DNA from: Lachnospiraceae bacterium | GTDB lineage: Bacteria; Bacillota; Clostridia; Lachnospirales; Lachnospiraceae | NCBI GenBank assembly: GCA_030524525.1 | Contig: JAUNGI010000028.1 | Coordinates: 1-34,312, forward strand | DNA: 34,312 bases | Direction of reading: 5' to 3' | The notes under the pieces: model-generated | Seen by the model: the letters and a program-made list of their open reading frames with translations, nothing else | What the model was told of the DNA's origin: nothing | Databases searched by the model: none | In this document: positions 6,613-15,321 of the stretch, one piece after another | How the letters are laid out: every line of letters starts with the position of its first letter | Position numbering within the stretch: the first letter of the stretch is position 1 | Program-made: the position numbers and the translations under genes

Positions 6613-6900
6613 CAGAATTGCATATACCATGCGTTGAAGAGAAGAGTACGACTTGGGAACCTGTACAGAGAATCTGCGGCTGCTGAGAGCAGAGAAGGAA
6701 GAACTTGCTGGAACATGGTCTCGGAGCAGCATGGCTGAGAAGCGTTGCTTTTAGGTCATGCCGGCGGCACCCGTTATCGTGACAAACTGTAAGGAGGGAA
6801 GCGTCCCGCCCCTGCAGTCGGAAAGGCACGGAAAACCGTGCGAAATAAAGTGGTACCACGAAGCTCGGCTCTCGTCTTTATAAGACGGGAGCTTTTTGTT
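6613..6900 (+). promoter_or_regulatory. T-box riboswitch, methionine-specific
   Basis: The leader holds an AGTA S-turn motif (GAGTACGA near 6645), a likely specifier ATG in GGAACATGGTC (6715-6717), a GCACGG/CCGTGC stem (6826-6841) and the hallmark T-box AAAGTGGTACCACG (6847-6860), whose TGGT would pair with the ACCA end of a tRNA with discriminator A. An intrinsic terminator follows. Uncharged tRNA-Met would stabilise the antiterminator and let transcription reach metG. The T-box and terminator are certain; the specifier assignment rests on sequence position and on the downstream gene being a methionine enzyme. Confidence 0.9.
6869..6897 (+). terminator. T-box intrinsic terminator
   Basis: CTCTCGTCTT (6869-6878) pairs with AAGACGGGAG (6882-6891) over a 3-base loop with one G-U pair, followed by GC and five T. 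The antiterminator competes with its 5' side. Confidence 0.85.
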
Positions 6901-7048
6901 CTATAGGAAACTACGTTCCCTATAGAACAAAAAACGCTCCGCGGGGATCGCACTGCGGCGGAAAGGAATTGTGTCGCCAGAGCGACCCGCCGCAGGCGGA
7001 GAATCTCGCAAGCGAGATTCTTTGTTCGATCGGATGCGCGCTTGCGCA
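6893..7048. repeat. Second palindrome cluster, between T-box and metG
   Basis: P1: 6893-6907 with 6919-6933, 15 perfect pairs; its left arm is the U-tract of the T-box terminator. P2: CTGCGGCGG (6953-6961) with CCGCCGCAG (6987-6995), enclosing GTCGC/GCGAC (6973-6977, 6982-6986). P3: CCGCC/GGCGG (6987-6991, 6995-6999), which cannot form together with P2. P4: AGAATCTCGC (7000-7009) with 7012-7021. P5: TGCGC/GCGCA (7035-7039, 7044-7048). The stretch is very GC-rich apart from P1 and holds no gene. It lengthens the metG leader to about 230 bases after the terminator. The cluster resembles the array at 5409-5650 in layout though not in sequence. Confidence 0.75.
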
Positions 7049-7132
7049 AATCGGCGCAGCCGCCTGGGGGCGCGCCCGGTGCGGGAATGTGCCGAGGCGC
7101 ATTTTTATCACAGTTTATAGGAGGGAAACATC

Positions 7133-9187
7133 ATGTGTGACTGCAGCAAAAAGAAACCGTATTACATTACCACCGCCATTGCCTATACTTCCGGGAAACC
7201 GCATATCGGCAACACCTACGAGGCCGTTCTGGCGGACAGCATCGCCCGGTTCAAGCGTTTTGAGGGCTACGACGTGTTTTTTCAGACCGGAACCGACGAG
7301 CACGGACAGAAGATCGAAATTAAGGCAGCCGAGGCGGAGACCACGCCCAAGGCATTTGTGGACGGCGTTGCCGGAACCATCCGCAGCATCTGGGATCTGA
7401 TGGGGACGTCGTACGACAAGTTTATCCGCACGACCGACGCGCAGCACGAGCGTCAGGTGCAGAAAATCTTCCGAAAGCTTTACGAGAAGGGCGATATTTA
7501 CAAGGGAAGCTACAAAGGACTGTATTGTACGCCGTGCGAATCGTTCTGGACGGAGTCCCAGCTGGTGGACGGCAAGTGCCCGGACTGCGGCAGAGAGGTA
7601 CAGCCGGCGGAGGAGGAGGCGTATTTCTTTCGGATGAGCAAATATGCCGACCGTCTGATCGAGCATATCAACACGCACCCCGAATTTATTCAGCCGGTGA
7701 GCCGGAAAAACGAGATGATGAACAATTTCCTGCTGCCGGGCTTGCAGGATCTGTGCGTTTCGAGGACCTCGTTCCGCTGGGGCATTCCGGTGGATTTTGA
7801 CGAGCGTCATGTGATCTATGTATGGCTCGACGCGCTTACAAATTATATTACCGGAATCGGGTATGACGCGGACGGAGCTTCCGCGCCCTCGTTTGAAAAA
7901 TTCTGGCCCGCGGATCTGCATCTGATCGGCAAAGACATTATCCGTTTCCATACGATCTACTGGCCGATCTTCCTGATGGCGCTCGACCTGCCTCTGCCCA
8001 AGCAGGTCTTTGGTCATCCGTGGCTTTTGCAGGGCGGCGAGAAGATGAGCAAGAGCCGCGGAAACGTGATCTATGCGGACGATCTCGTGCGTCTGTTCGG
8101 CGTGGACGCGGTGCGGTATTTCGTGCTGCATGAGATGCCGTTTGAAAGCGACGGGATTATCACTTGGGAGCTTGTTGTGGAGCGGACGAATTCCGATCTT
8201 GCCAATACGCTCGGAAACCTCGTCAACCGGACGATCTCGATGAGCAACAAATATTTCGGCGGCGTCGTTACCAAGAGCGGAGCGGCGGAGCCGGTGGACG
8301 AGGAGCTGAAGGCGGCAGCCGTGGGCGCGTCCGCCAAGGTACAGGCAAAGATGGGCGAGCTGCGCGTAGCGGACGCGATCAGCGAGATTTTCGCGCTTTT
8401 CAAGCGCTGCAACAAATATATCGACGAGACCATGCCGTGGGCGCTTGCCAAGGACGAGAGCAAGCAGGCGCGCCTGCAGGAGGTTCTTTATAATCTGACC
8501 GAGGCGATCGTCATCGGCGCGAGCCTGTTAAAGAGCTTTTTGCCGGAGACGGCGGACAAGATCGCCGCGCAGCTGGGCTGCGGGCTTCGGACGATCGGGG
8601 AGCTGTCCGAATTCGGCGCATATCCGAGCGGAAACCGGGTGACCGAAAAGCCGGAGATCCTCTTTGCGCGTCTGGACTGGAAGGAGATCGCGCCGCAGGT
8701 GGCCGAGCTTCAGGAAAAGCAGCGGCAGGAGTATGAGGAGGAGCAGGCGCGGATCGCGGCAAAGCAGGGAAAGAGCAAGCCGCAGACGGCGCAGGAAGCG
8801 AAGCAGCCGGAACCGCCGGCGGAGGCTGCGGGAGCCGCCGAGATGGACGTGGAGCCCAAGGCGGAGATCGCCTACGACGCGTTCGACGCGCTTCAGTTTC
8901 AGGTCGGGGAGATTCTGCACTGCGAGGAGGTTCCGAAGTCCAAAAAGCTGCTCGTGTCTCAGGTTAAGGTCGGCAGCAGGGTATTGCAGATCGTTTCCGG
9001 AATCAAAAAAGCATACTCGGCAGAGGAAATGGTCGGCAAAAAGGTTATGGTGCTTGTCAATTTGAAGCCCGCGACGCTTGCCGGGATCCGTTCCGAGGGT
9101 ATGCTTCTGTGCGCGGAAAACGAGGCGGGCGAGCTTTCCTTGGTCGTACCGGAAAAATCCATGCCTGCGGGAGCGCCGATCTGCTAG
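7133..9187 (+). CDS. metG: Methionyl-tRNA synthetase
   Basis: A 684-residue class I synthetase that charges tRNA-Met in the cytoplasm. Visible elements in order: HIGN at 24-27; the zinc-binding insert with C132, C135, C149 and C152; the catalytic domain through HLIGKDIIRFH; KMSKS at 304-308; the helical anticodon-binding domain to about 520; an Ala/Glu/Pro-rich linker (about 535-580); and a C-terminal Trbp111-like OB-fold (about 583-684: FQVGEILHCEEVPKSKKLLV, NLKPATLAGIRSEGML) that grips tRNA and helps dimerise. The start at 7133 follows TAGGAGGG by 7 bases. Expression is governed by the T-box upstream. Length and domain set are normal for Clostridia, and no defect is seen. Confidence 0.98.
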   Translation: MCDCSKKKPYYITTAIAYTSGKPHIGNTYEAVLADSIARFKRFEGYDVFFQTGTDEHGQKIEIKAAEAETTPKAFVDGVAGTIRSIWDLMGTSYDKFIRTTDAQHERQVQKIFRKLYEKGDIYKGSYKGLYCTPCESFWTESQLVDGKCPDCGREVQPAEEEAYFFRMSKYADRLIEHINTHPEFIQPVSRKNEMMNNFLLPGLQDLCVSRTSFRWGIPVDFDERHVIYVWLDALTNYITGIGYDADGASAPSFEKFWPADLHLIGKDIIRFHTIYWPIFLMALDLPLPKQVFGHPWLLQGGEKMSKSRGNVIYADDLVRLFGVDAVRYFVLHEMPFESDGIITWELVVERTNSDLANTLGNLVNRTISMSNKYFGGVVTKSGAAEPVDEELKAAAVGASAKVQAKMGELRVADAISEIFALFKRCNKYIDETMPWALAKDESKQARLQEVLYNLTEAIVIGASLLKSFLPETADKIAAQLGCGLRTIGELSEFGAYPSGNRVTEKPEILFARLDWKEIAPQVAELQEKQRQEYEEEQARIAAKQGKSKPQTAQEAKQPEPPAEAAGAAEMDVEPKAEIAYDAFDALQFQVGEILHCEEVPKSKKLLVSQVKVGSRVLQIVSGIKKAYSAEEMVGKKVMVLVNLKPATLAGIRSEGMLLCAENEAGELSLVVPEKSMPAGAPIC

Positions 9188-9202
9188 AAAAGCGCCGGAA
9201 AA

Positions 9203-9263
9203 TGTTACAAATTTGTTACAAATCCCAGAATATATTGTTTTCCGCATTCAGATAGGATATAGT
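9203..9263 (+). promoter_or_regulatory. Promoter with tandem direct repeats before the FtsX gene
   Basis: TGTTACAAAT occurs twice (9203-9212 and 9214-9223), 11 bases from start to start, i.e. one helical turn. A promoter TTGTTT (9235-9240), 17 bases, TATAGT (9258-9263) follows 11 bases later. Tandem repeats with this period just upstream of a weak -35 box are the usual site for OmpR-family response regulators acting as activators. No such regulator gene is in the window. Confidence 0.45.
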
Positions 9264-9303
9264 AGAAGGAGAGCTGAAATCAGGCGGTAAAATGGAGGAG
9301 AGT

Positions 9304-11178
9304 ATGGGACGGTTTCGCAGGGAATTCAAATTTTCACTGAAGACAAAGAAACATCTGTTTTTCCTTGTATTATTATGTCTGGTCATCGCTTCGGCGGTCT
9401 GGATCTTCCGGCTGAGCCTACAGCAGGAGATGAGGACCTCGTTTCCCGGTGATTACGGCGAAACGGCGAAGCGGACGGAGCAGACCTTCCGGATCGCGGG
9501 AACGCAGGATGAGATGGCGGCGGTTTCCGACAGCGATCTGAAGGCGGAGCTACTGTTCAATCAGGCGCTGCATCAGGCGGATTGGATGACCTATTCCGAG
9601 GCGGTCGTTGAGGATCTGTATATCCGAAGCTACACCGGTCCGGAGCAGATGGTCGTCGGCGCGGAGGAAGGCAAATACGAAAAAAACAGCAGTGTGGAGA
9701 TGGAGGGTCAAACCTATGCTTACGTCAAGGCAGTCTGGCTCGGTCAGGAGACGGCTGCCGCCGCAGGCTTGGGGATGTACGCCGACGAGCTGTTCCGGCA
9801 TCCCACGGACTATATCAATAAGCTTTATGTAATGCTCGGTCATGACTACGAGGAGCAGGAGGTTTATGAGATCGGCGACGTTTTGCAGGTAAAGACCTCG
9901 TACGGCAACGTGGAGGCGACCGTGACCGGCTTCCTTTCCGAGGGCGAGGCGGTGGAGCTGAACGGCAGGACGATCTCGCTGGACTCCTATGTGCTCTGCC
10001 CGTTGGTGGATATGAGCGACCTGTACGGGGAAGCGCCCGATACCGACGACACCTACCTGTCGCCCATCTATATCGACCCGCAGTATCTGGGCGAGAACAA
10101 CGCCGTCGAGGGCGAGGCGCTGACCGACGGCGAAAACACCTATACGCCCGTGAAGGCGATCTGGTTTGACCGTGATCTGCGGGAAGACGCGTCGCTGGAA
10201 GCGTCTCTGCAGGAGATGCTCAAGCAGGAAAATACCGCGCAGATGAGCTTTGTTTTTCTGGGCGCGAGTTATCGGAAGCAGGGCGTGAAGCTTGGCAGCA
10301 GCATAACCCTGATCGCCGGATGCGGCAAGCGCGCCGCCTGCTGCGTCGGCTTTTTCACGGAAGGGCTGACCTATGAGGTGAACGGCGAGACCGTGGTTCT
10401 GGACGATTATATCGGTATCGTGCAGTACGACTACAGCAAGATGTACGGATCGGAACCGGTCGTTCCGGATGGGCAGGCGCCGACGGAGCCGGAGGAACCA
10501 ACGCCCTCCGAGCCTGCGGCGGGAGATGGAACGGGCAATGCGGACGGCGACGTGATCGCCACCATGCGCCCGGACATTTCCTACAATCTGGGGGAGCGGA
10601 GCAAGCTGTTCCATGTGCTGTTCCTGAAAAACCGGGGCTATATGAGGACGGAGCTGACCGCCAACGAAGCGCAGCGCGAGCTGACCGCGGCTGCGGACGA
10701 GGCTTGGAAAAACTTTTATCTGGAAAACGAGGGGATCAAAGCGATCACCGCTTATACGGTTGCCGAGGCGGACTCGGCGAACAGCATTTTGTTCCGGAAT
10801 AATGTTAAAAATATTCTGAAAACTTTGCAGGATGTGGACGGCTGGATCTTTGTTGCGGGACTGGCGCTCGTGCTGGCGTATTTTCTGTTGAAACGCAGGG
10901 CGGCGCAGGAATATTACATAACCCTGCTGCTTACCGGCTCCTCCGTATGGGAGCTTATGCTGCTGTTTGTGGTGGAGATCCTTCTATTCTACCTTGGAGC
11001 CGTTGCGTTCGGCTATCTCGCGAGCTGGCTGATCTGCCGTCTGCTGCAGCTGCAGGCGGTTTCTTGGAAGGAGCTTTTGAAGGTGAATCTGCTCGCTGTA
11101 AGCATTCCGGGAATTTTGATCCTTCTGCGGGTCGCCTTTGCGGATTACGGAAAGCTGTTCCGGCGCGGAAGGAGGTAA
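9304..11178 (+). CDS. FtsX/MacB-type ABC transporter permease
   Basis: A 624-residue membrane protein. One membrane span lies near the N-terminus (about 17-36). A very large extracytoplasmic domain (about 40-505) follows, ending in a Pro/Glu-rich linker (about 389-415). Three spans lie near the C-terminus (about 512-530, 548-578, 593-612), as in the FtsX/MacB fold. Such permeases usually move force to the outside or expel lipoproteins, peptides or drugs rather than act as channels. GGAGG (9294-9298) favours the ATG at 9304 over the ATG at 9292. The partner ATPase starts 4 bases after the stop. The large outer domain is not one I can name. Confidence 0.75.
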   Translation: MGRFRREFKFSLKTKKHLFFLVLLCLVIASAVWIFRLSLQQEMRTSFPGDYGETAKRTEQTFRIAGTQDEMAAVSDSDLKAELLFNQALHQADWMTYSEAVVEDLYIRSYTGPEQMVVGAEEGKYEKNSSVEMEGQTYAYVKAVWLGQETAAAAGLGMYADELFRHPTDYINKLYVMLGHDYEEQEVYEIGDVLQVKTSYGNVEATVTGFLSEGEAVELNGRTISLDSYVLCPLVDMSDLYGEAPDTDDTYLSPIYIDPQYLGENNAVEGEALTDGENTYTPVKAIWFDRDLREDASLEASLQEMLKQENTAQMSFVFLGASYRKQGVKLGSSITLIAGCGKRAACCVGFFTEGLTYEVNGETVVLDDYIGIVQYDYSKMYGSEPVVPDGQAPTEPEEPTPSEPAAGDGTGNADGDVIATMRPDISYNLGERSKLFHVLFLKNRGYMRTELTANEAQRELTAAADEAWKNFYLENEGIKAITAYTVAEADSANSILFRNNVKNILKTLQDVDGWIFVAGLALVLAYFLLKRRAAQEYYITLLLTGSSVWELMLLFVVEILLFYLGAVAFGYLASWLICRLLQLQAVSWKELLKVNLLAVSIPGILILLRVAFADYGKLFRRGRR

Positions 11179-11182
11179 GAAG

Positions 11183-12169
11183 ATGGCATTAGAGGCAAAA
11201 AGCATTACCTGCGTCTTTGGCCGCGGAGAAAAGCGCGAGGTCGTGGTGGAGGATCTGAGCTTTCAGGTCGAGGAGGGCGAGATGGTCGCGCTTGTCGGAA
11301 AAAAGCGCAGCGGAAAAAGCACCGTGATGAACGTGCTGGCGGGGCTTGGAAGGGCGGCCTCCGGCGAATGCAGTATCGACGGAAAGCGTCTGTCCGGCCA
11401 TCGGCTTGCAGGCGGCTCCGGGCTTCGCGCCGCCAAGCTTGGGATAATTACAAAAACGCCGATGCTCATTTCGGAGTTTACGGTTTACGAAAATATCATG
11501 CTTCCGCTCCACCACAAATTCATGAGCGGAAAGAACAAGCAGCGGCGGGCAAAGGAAGTGCTTCGCGCCGTGGGCTTGAAGGGCAAGGGGAAATATTATC
11601 CGCACGAGCTGAGCATTTTTGAACAGCAGCTGGCATGCACGGCGCGGGCGTTGGTTCACGACCCGGCGTATTTGTTAGCGGACGAACCGACCGCCTGCTT
11701 GGAGGGCGGGGACGTTGACCGCTATCTGGACTTGCTGGAGGTTTTGTGCAGCGCCGGAAAGGGCATATTGGTGGCGACGTACAGCAAGCGGGTCGCTTCC
11801 CGATGCCGCCGCATCGTTCCGATCACCGGGGAGGAGATTCCCGCAAGCGTTCCGGTCGATCTGGAGGCGGGCGAGGGGGTCGTGCCGGTTCCGGGACATA
11901 CGCTTGCCGGAACGAAGCCGCTGTCTTCCATGATGTCGGGCGAAGCCGAACCCGCGCCGGTCGGAGCGACCTCGGAAAGATCGGCGCTGCAGGATATTCT
12001 GGAAGAGCAGGCGGAGCTTTCCGCCGCCGAGGAACGGCGGGCAAGAGAGGCGTATGAAAAGGATGAGCTGCGCGATATTGCGATCGCGGAGGATTTTGAT
12101 ATGGAATTCGAGCAGAAGCTCGGAAACCATATTGAAGGATACATGCAGGAGGAACAATCGAAAACATGA
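11183..12169 (+). CDS. ABC transporter ATP-binding protein with degenerate motifs
   Basis: A 328-residue protein, the likely partner of the FtsX permease just upstream. Walker A is GKKRSGKST (39-47) and Walker B is YLLADEPT with D167 and E168, both usable. The signature, normally LSGGQ or LSGGE, reads LSIFEQ (143-148), and the switch histidine after Walker B is Tyr200 (VATYS). Both losses hit residues needed for normal hydrolysis across the dimer. Residues about 230-328 form an acidic, Ala/Glu-rich tail of unknown role. The start at 11183 is set by GGAGG 8 bases upstream; the frame extends to 11138. The ATGA overlap with malQ places it in a longer operon. Confidence 0.8.
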   Translation: MALEAKSITCVFGRGEKREVVVEDLSFQVEEGEMVALVGKKRSGKSTVMNVLAGLGRAASGECSIDGKRLSGHRLAGGSGLRAAKLGIITKTPMLISEFTVYENIMLPLHHKFMSGKNKQRRAKEVLRAVGLKGKGKYYPHELSIFEQQLACTARALVHDPAYLLADEPTACLEGGDVDRYLDLLEVLCSAGKGILVATYSKRVASRCRRIVPITGEEIPASVPVDLEAGEGVVPVPGHTLAGTKPLSSMMSGEAEPAPVGATSERSALQDILEEQAELSAAEERRAREAYEKDELRDIAIAEDFDMEFEQKLGNHIEGYMQEEQSKT

Positions 12170-13671
12170 CCAAAAAGAAGGAAAAGGAGTGGAAGCGCGG
12201 AGCCGGTATTTTAATGCCTGTCTTTTCGCTTCCCAGCAAGTATGGGATCGGGACGCTCGGAAAGGCGGCCTACGACTTCGTGGACTTTGTTCACGGTATG
12301 GGACACTCGTATTGGCAGGTACTGCCCGTGGGCCCCACGAGCTACGGCGACAGCCCGTATCAGTCCTATTCCGCATTTGCCGGAAACCCCTATTTTATTG
12401 ATCTGGAGCTGCTGATCGAGGAAGGACTGCTGCTTCGCGAGGAAGCGGACGCCGGCTATTGGGGCACCGAGCCGCGCTATGTGGACTACGGCGCGCAGTA
12501 CGGCAGCCGCTACGTCGTGCTTCGGAAGGCGTTTGCCCGAAGTCGGCACGAGGGGACGCCCGAATTTGCCGCGTTCTGCAAAGAAACCGCTTATTGGCTC
12601 GACGATTACTGTCTGTTTATGGCGATCAAGGAAAGTCAGGGCTATAAATGCTGGCAGGAATGGGACGATAAAAATCTGAAATGTCATAAGCCAAAGGCGC
12701 TGGCAGCGGCAAAGGAGGCAATGGCGGAGGAGATCGCCTTCCAGAAATTCATGCAGTTTCAGTTTTTCCGCCAGTGGCATGCGCTGAAAGCATATGCGAA
12801 CGAGCAGGGCGTGGAGATCATCGGCGATATACCGCTTTACGTTTCGATGGACAGCGCGGACGCATGGGCGCACAGCGAGCTGTTCGAGCTGGACATTCTT
12901 CGAAACGCCGAGAACATCGCCGGAGTGCCGCCGGATATTTTCAGTGCCGACGGGCAGCGTTGGGGCAATCCGCTGTACCGCTGGGACGTGATGGAGGCGA
13001 AAAACTTCCGCTGGTGGCGCGAACGGATGAAGGCGAACGCGGCGCTCTACGACGTGATCCGTATCGACCATTTTATCGGTATCGTCAACTACTGGTCGAT
13101 CCCCGCCAAGTGCAGAACCGCAAAGGGCGGAAAGTGGAGGAAGGGGCCCGGAGAAAAGCTGACGAAGGTCATCAACGAGTCGGTGGGCGGCGCAAAGATC
13201 ATTGCCGAGGACTTGGGCATTCTTACCGAGCCGGTAAAGGCGCTGATGCGCCAGTGCGGCTATCCGGGCATGAAGATCCTCGAATTCGGCGTTGCGGGCG
13301 ATTCGTCCAACGGCTATCTGATGCACAATTACCAGAGCCCGAACTGCATCGCCTATATCGGCACGCACGACAACGAGACCCTCGCCGGGTTCCTGAAAAA
13401 CCGGCAGAGCTGGGAGATCGACTGGATGAAGGGCTATTTCGGCATTCTGAAAGCCGAGGAGCTGCACGACCAGATGATCCGCAAGCTTTATGAGAGCATT
13501 GCCAACGTTGTGATCATTCAGATGCAGGACTTTCTTCATCAGGACAATTCCGCGCGCATCAACCATCCCGCGACCGTGGGCACGAACTGGCAGTGGCGGA
13601 TGAAGCCGGGCGAGGAAAAGACGGTGGATGCCGATTATTATCGCTGGCTCTGCCGGATGTTCTCCCGATAA
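12166..13671 (+). CDS. malQ: 4-alpha-glucanotransferase (amylomaltase, GH77)
   Basis: A 501-residue enzyme that transfers maltosyl and longer glucan units between maltodextrins, releasing glucose; it acts in cytoplasmic glycogen and maltose use. The GH77 core is complete: GHSYWQVLPVGPTSYGDSPY near the N-terminus, the nucleophile Asp301 in IRIDHFIGI, the acid/base Glu348 in IIAEDLGI, and the third carboxylate Asp402 in GTHDNET. Length is typical of bacterial enzymes. The ATG overlaps the stop of the ABC ATPase gene (ATGA), and no promoter is visible between them, so malQ is translated with the transporter pair although a functional link is not obvious. A 517-codon frame on the opposite strand is a shadow of this gene. 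Confidence 0.97.
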   Translation: MTKKKEKEWKRGAGILMPVFSLPSKYGIGTLGKAAYDFVDFVHGMGHSYWQVLPVGPTSYGDSPYQSYSAFAGNPYFIDLELLIEEGLLLREEADAGYWGTEPRYVDYGAQYGSRYVVLRKAFARSRHEGTPEFAAFCKETAYWLDDYCLFMAIKESQGYKCWQEWDDKNLKCHKPKALAAAKEAMAEEIAFQKFMQFQFFRQWHALKAYANEQGVEIIGDIPLYVSMDSADAWAHSELFELDILRNAENIAGVPPDIFSADGQRWGNPLYRWDVMEAKNFRWWRERMKANAALYDVIRIDHFIGIVNYWSIPAKCRTAKGGKWRKGPGEKLTKVINESVGGAKIIAEDLGILTEPVKALMRQCGYPGMKILEFGVAGDSSNGYLMHNYQSPNCIAYIGTHDNETLAGFLKNRQSWEIDWMKGYFGILKAEELHDQMIRKLYESIANVVIIQMQDFLHQDNSARINHPATVGTNWQWRMKPGEEKTVDADYYRWLCRMFSR

Positions 13672-13691
13672 CGAAAGTGGGTGGAAAAAGG

Positions 13692-14249
13692 ATGTTGGAA
13701 ACCGAAAGACTGCTTTTGCGTCGCTGGGAAGAAAGCGATGCGGAGAGCTTATATGAATACGCAAAAGATCCCGCCGTGGGACCGCCCGCCGGATGGCCGC
13801 CGCATCAGAGTGTGGAGGAAAGCAGGGACGTGATCCGAAACGTCTTTTCGGGTGCGGAAGCCTATGCCGTATGCTTAAAATCAGACAACCGGGCGATCGG
13901 GGCGATCGAGCTGATGCTGAACGGTCACACGGACATGACCGACAGGGACGATGAGTGCGAGCTTGGCTATTGGCTTGGGAAAGCCTTTTGGGGTCAGGGG
14001 CTGATTCCTGAGGCAGTCAGGGAAATGCTCCGTCATGCCTTTGAAGATCTCGGCATGAAGAAGGTTTGGTGCGGCTACTATGACGGAAACGAGAAGTCAA
14101 AACGCGTTCAGGAGAAATGCGGCTTTCGCTATCAATGGACAACGGAGAACGTTGACGTTCCCCTCCTGCACGAGAAACGGACCGGGCATGTGAGCTGCCT
14201 TACCATGGAGGAATTTTTCTTGCAGAGCAGATCGGAGAATCAAACATGA
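13692..14249 (+). CDS. GNAT-family acetyltransferase (RimJ/RimL type)
   Basis: A 185-residue protein with the opening LETERLLLRRWEESDAESLY typical of the RimJ/RimL branch, the acetyl-CoA motif in GYWLGKAFWGQGLIPEA (about 94-110), and the closing strand VQEKCGFRYQ. Members acetylate alpha-amino groups of ribosomal proteins or small amines; the substrate here cannot be told. The gene starts 20 bases after malQ and overlaps the next gene by ATGA. GTGG and AAAAAGG lie before the ATG, a weak ribosome-binding site. The frame is open upstream into malQ, but the motif placement fits the ATG at 13692. Confidence 0.85.
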   Translation: MLETERLLLRRWEESDAESLYEYAKDPAVGPPAGWPPHQSVEESRDVIRNVFSGAEAYAVCLKSDNRAIGAIELMLNGHTDMTDRDDECELGYWLGKAFWGQGLIPEAVREMLRHAFEDLGMKKVWCGYYDGNEKSKRVQEKCGFRYQWTTENVDVPLLHEKRTGHVSCLTMEEFFLQSRSENQT

Positions 14250-15088
14250 AGCTGAAAATTGCGCTGCTTCAGCTTCTTCCGGGGGATAGCCTAGAGGAGC
14301 AGTTCCGAATCGGAAAAGCTGCCTGTGAGAAAGCAAAGGATTTGAATGCGGACATTGCCCTGTTCCCGGAAATGTGGAGCGACGGCTATGCGATTCCGCA
14401 GGATGAGACGCTTTTGAACGGAATGTCCGTCTCCGCCGACAGCGATTTTATACAGGGCTTTCGCAAGCTGGCGGCAGAGCTTCGGCTGGCAATCGGCATC
14501 ACCTTTCTTGAAACGCATCGTCCGAAGCCGCTGAACTCTCTGATGCTTTTTGACAGGAACGGCGAGGAAAGGCTTCACTATTCCAAGGTGCATACCTGCG
14601 ATTTTGACGAGGAAAAGATGCTGTCCGCCGGAGATGACTTTTATGTTGCGGATCTGGATATCGGCAGAGGTACCGTCAAAGTCGGCTCCATGATCTGCTT
14701 TGACAGAGAATTTCCGGAAAGCGCAAGAATTTTGATGCTCAAAGGCGCGGAGGTTATTCTTGCTCCGAACGCCTGTCCGATGGAGATCAACCGCCTTGCG
14801 GCGCTTCGTGCCAGAGCATATGAAAATATGCTTGCCGTCGCCACCTGCAATTATCCTGCCGGGCAGCCGGACTGCAACGGGCATTCTACGGTCTTTGACG
14901 GCGTCGCGTGGCTGCGCGACGAACCGGGAGCGCGGGATATGTGTATCTTGGAGGCGCCCGGCGAGGAAGGCGTCTATGTGGCTGAGATAGATTTGGAGCA
15001 GCTTCGCGAATACCGTGCCTGCGAGGTAATGGGGGAGAAATATCGCCGTCCGGAAAAGTACAAAAGTCTGACTTTGCCCAAGAGATAG
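14246..15088 (+). CDS. Carbon-nitrogen hydrolase (nitrilase superfamily amidase)
   Basis: A 280-residue cytoplasmic hydrolase with the full nitrilase triad: Glu42 in LFPEMW, Lys114 in YSKVHTCDF, Cys151 in MICFDREFPE. The sequence around the cysteine (CFDREFPESARIL, GAEVILAPNACP) is closest to the branch with omega-amidases and N-carbamoyl-putrescine-type amidases, so a small linear amide is the likely substrate. The start overlaps the GNAT stop (ATGA). The gene closes this five-gene run; the next strong terminator is at 15299-15347. Confidence 0.88.
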   Translation: MKLKIALLQLLPGDSLEEQFRIGKAACEKAKDLNADIALFPEMWSDGYAIPQDETLLNGMSVSADSDFIQGFRKLAAELRLAIGITFLETHRPKPLNSLMLFDRNGEERLHYSKVHTCDFDEEKMLSAGDDFYVADLDIGRGTVKVGSMICFDREFPESARILMLKGAEVILAPNACPMEINRLAALRARAYENMLAVATCNYPAGQPDCNGHSTVFDGVAWLRDEPGARDMCILEAPGEEGVYVAEIDLEQLREYRACEVMGEKYRRPEKYKSLTLPKR

Positions 15089-15204
15089 GAGGCATCTCCT
15101 GCCACCGGAGAAATTGTCGGCGGGGATTTTTTGTCCATAAGTAGTAGGAGTCCTCTGCTGTCGACAAAAATCGGCAGCGGCGATTAAATTTCAAGTAGTT
15201 TGAA

Positions 15205-15321
15205 ATGCTGGAGCTGGGGGAAAAGGTCAATGTGCATCTGAACCGCACCAAGGCGCTGTCAAACTGTTTTGCATTTGACAATACCTGTTTTTCACGGCTG
15301 CCGGAGCTGAAGAAGACGTAA
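15205..15321 (+). pseudogene. Short coding remnant, family not recognised
   Basis: A 38-codon frame from an ATG, reading MLELGEKVNVHLNRTKALSN and then CFAFDNTCFSRLPELKKT. It looks like the C-terminal strand pair of a larger protein (TOBE-like at best) rather than a complete gene. A TAG lies just before it in frame, and no ribosome-binding site is seen. Its last codons form the left arm of the terminator at 15299. The rest of 15089-15204 contains a GATTTTT(T)GTC/GACAAAAATC inverted repeat and no gene. Confidence 0.3.

Noticed and set aside
7115-8131. A 338-codon minus-strand frame
   Set aside because: Antisense to metG, which is certain.
9550-10614. A 354-codon minus-strand frame
   Set aside because: Antisense to the FtsX permease gene, rich in Arg and His with no domain pattern; a shadow.
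12211-13764. A 517-codon open frame on the minus strand
   Set aside because: It lies antisense to malQ, whose active-site residues are all present; GC-rich codon use opens long antisense frames, and no ribosome-binding site or family match is seen.
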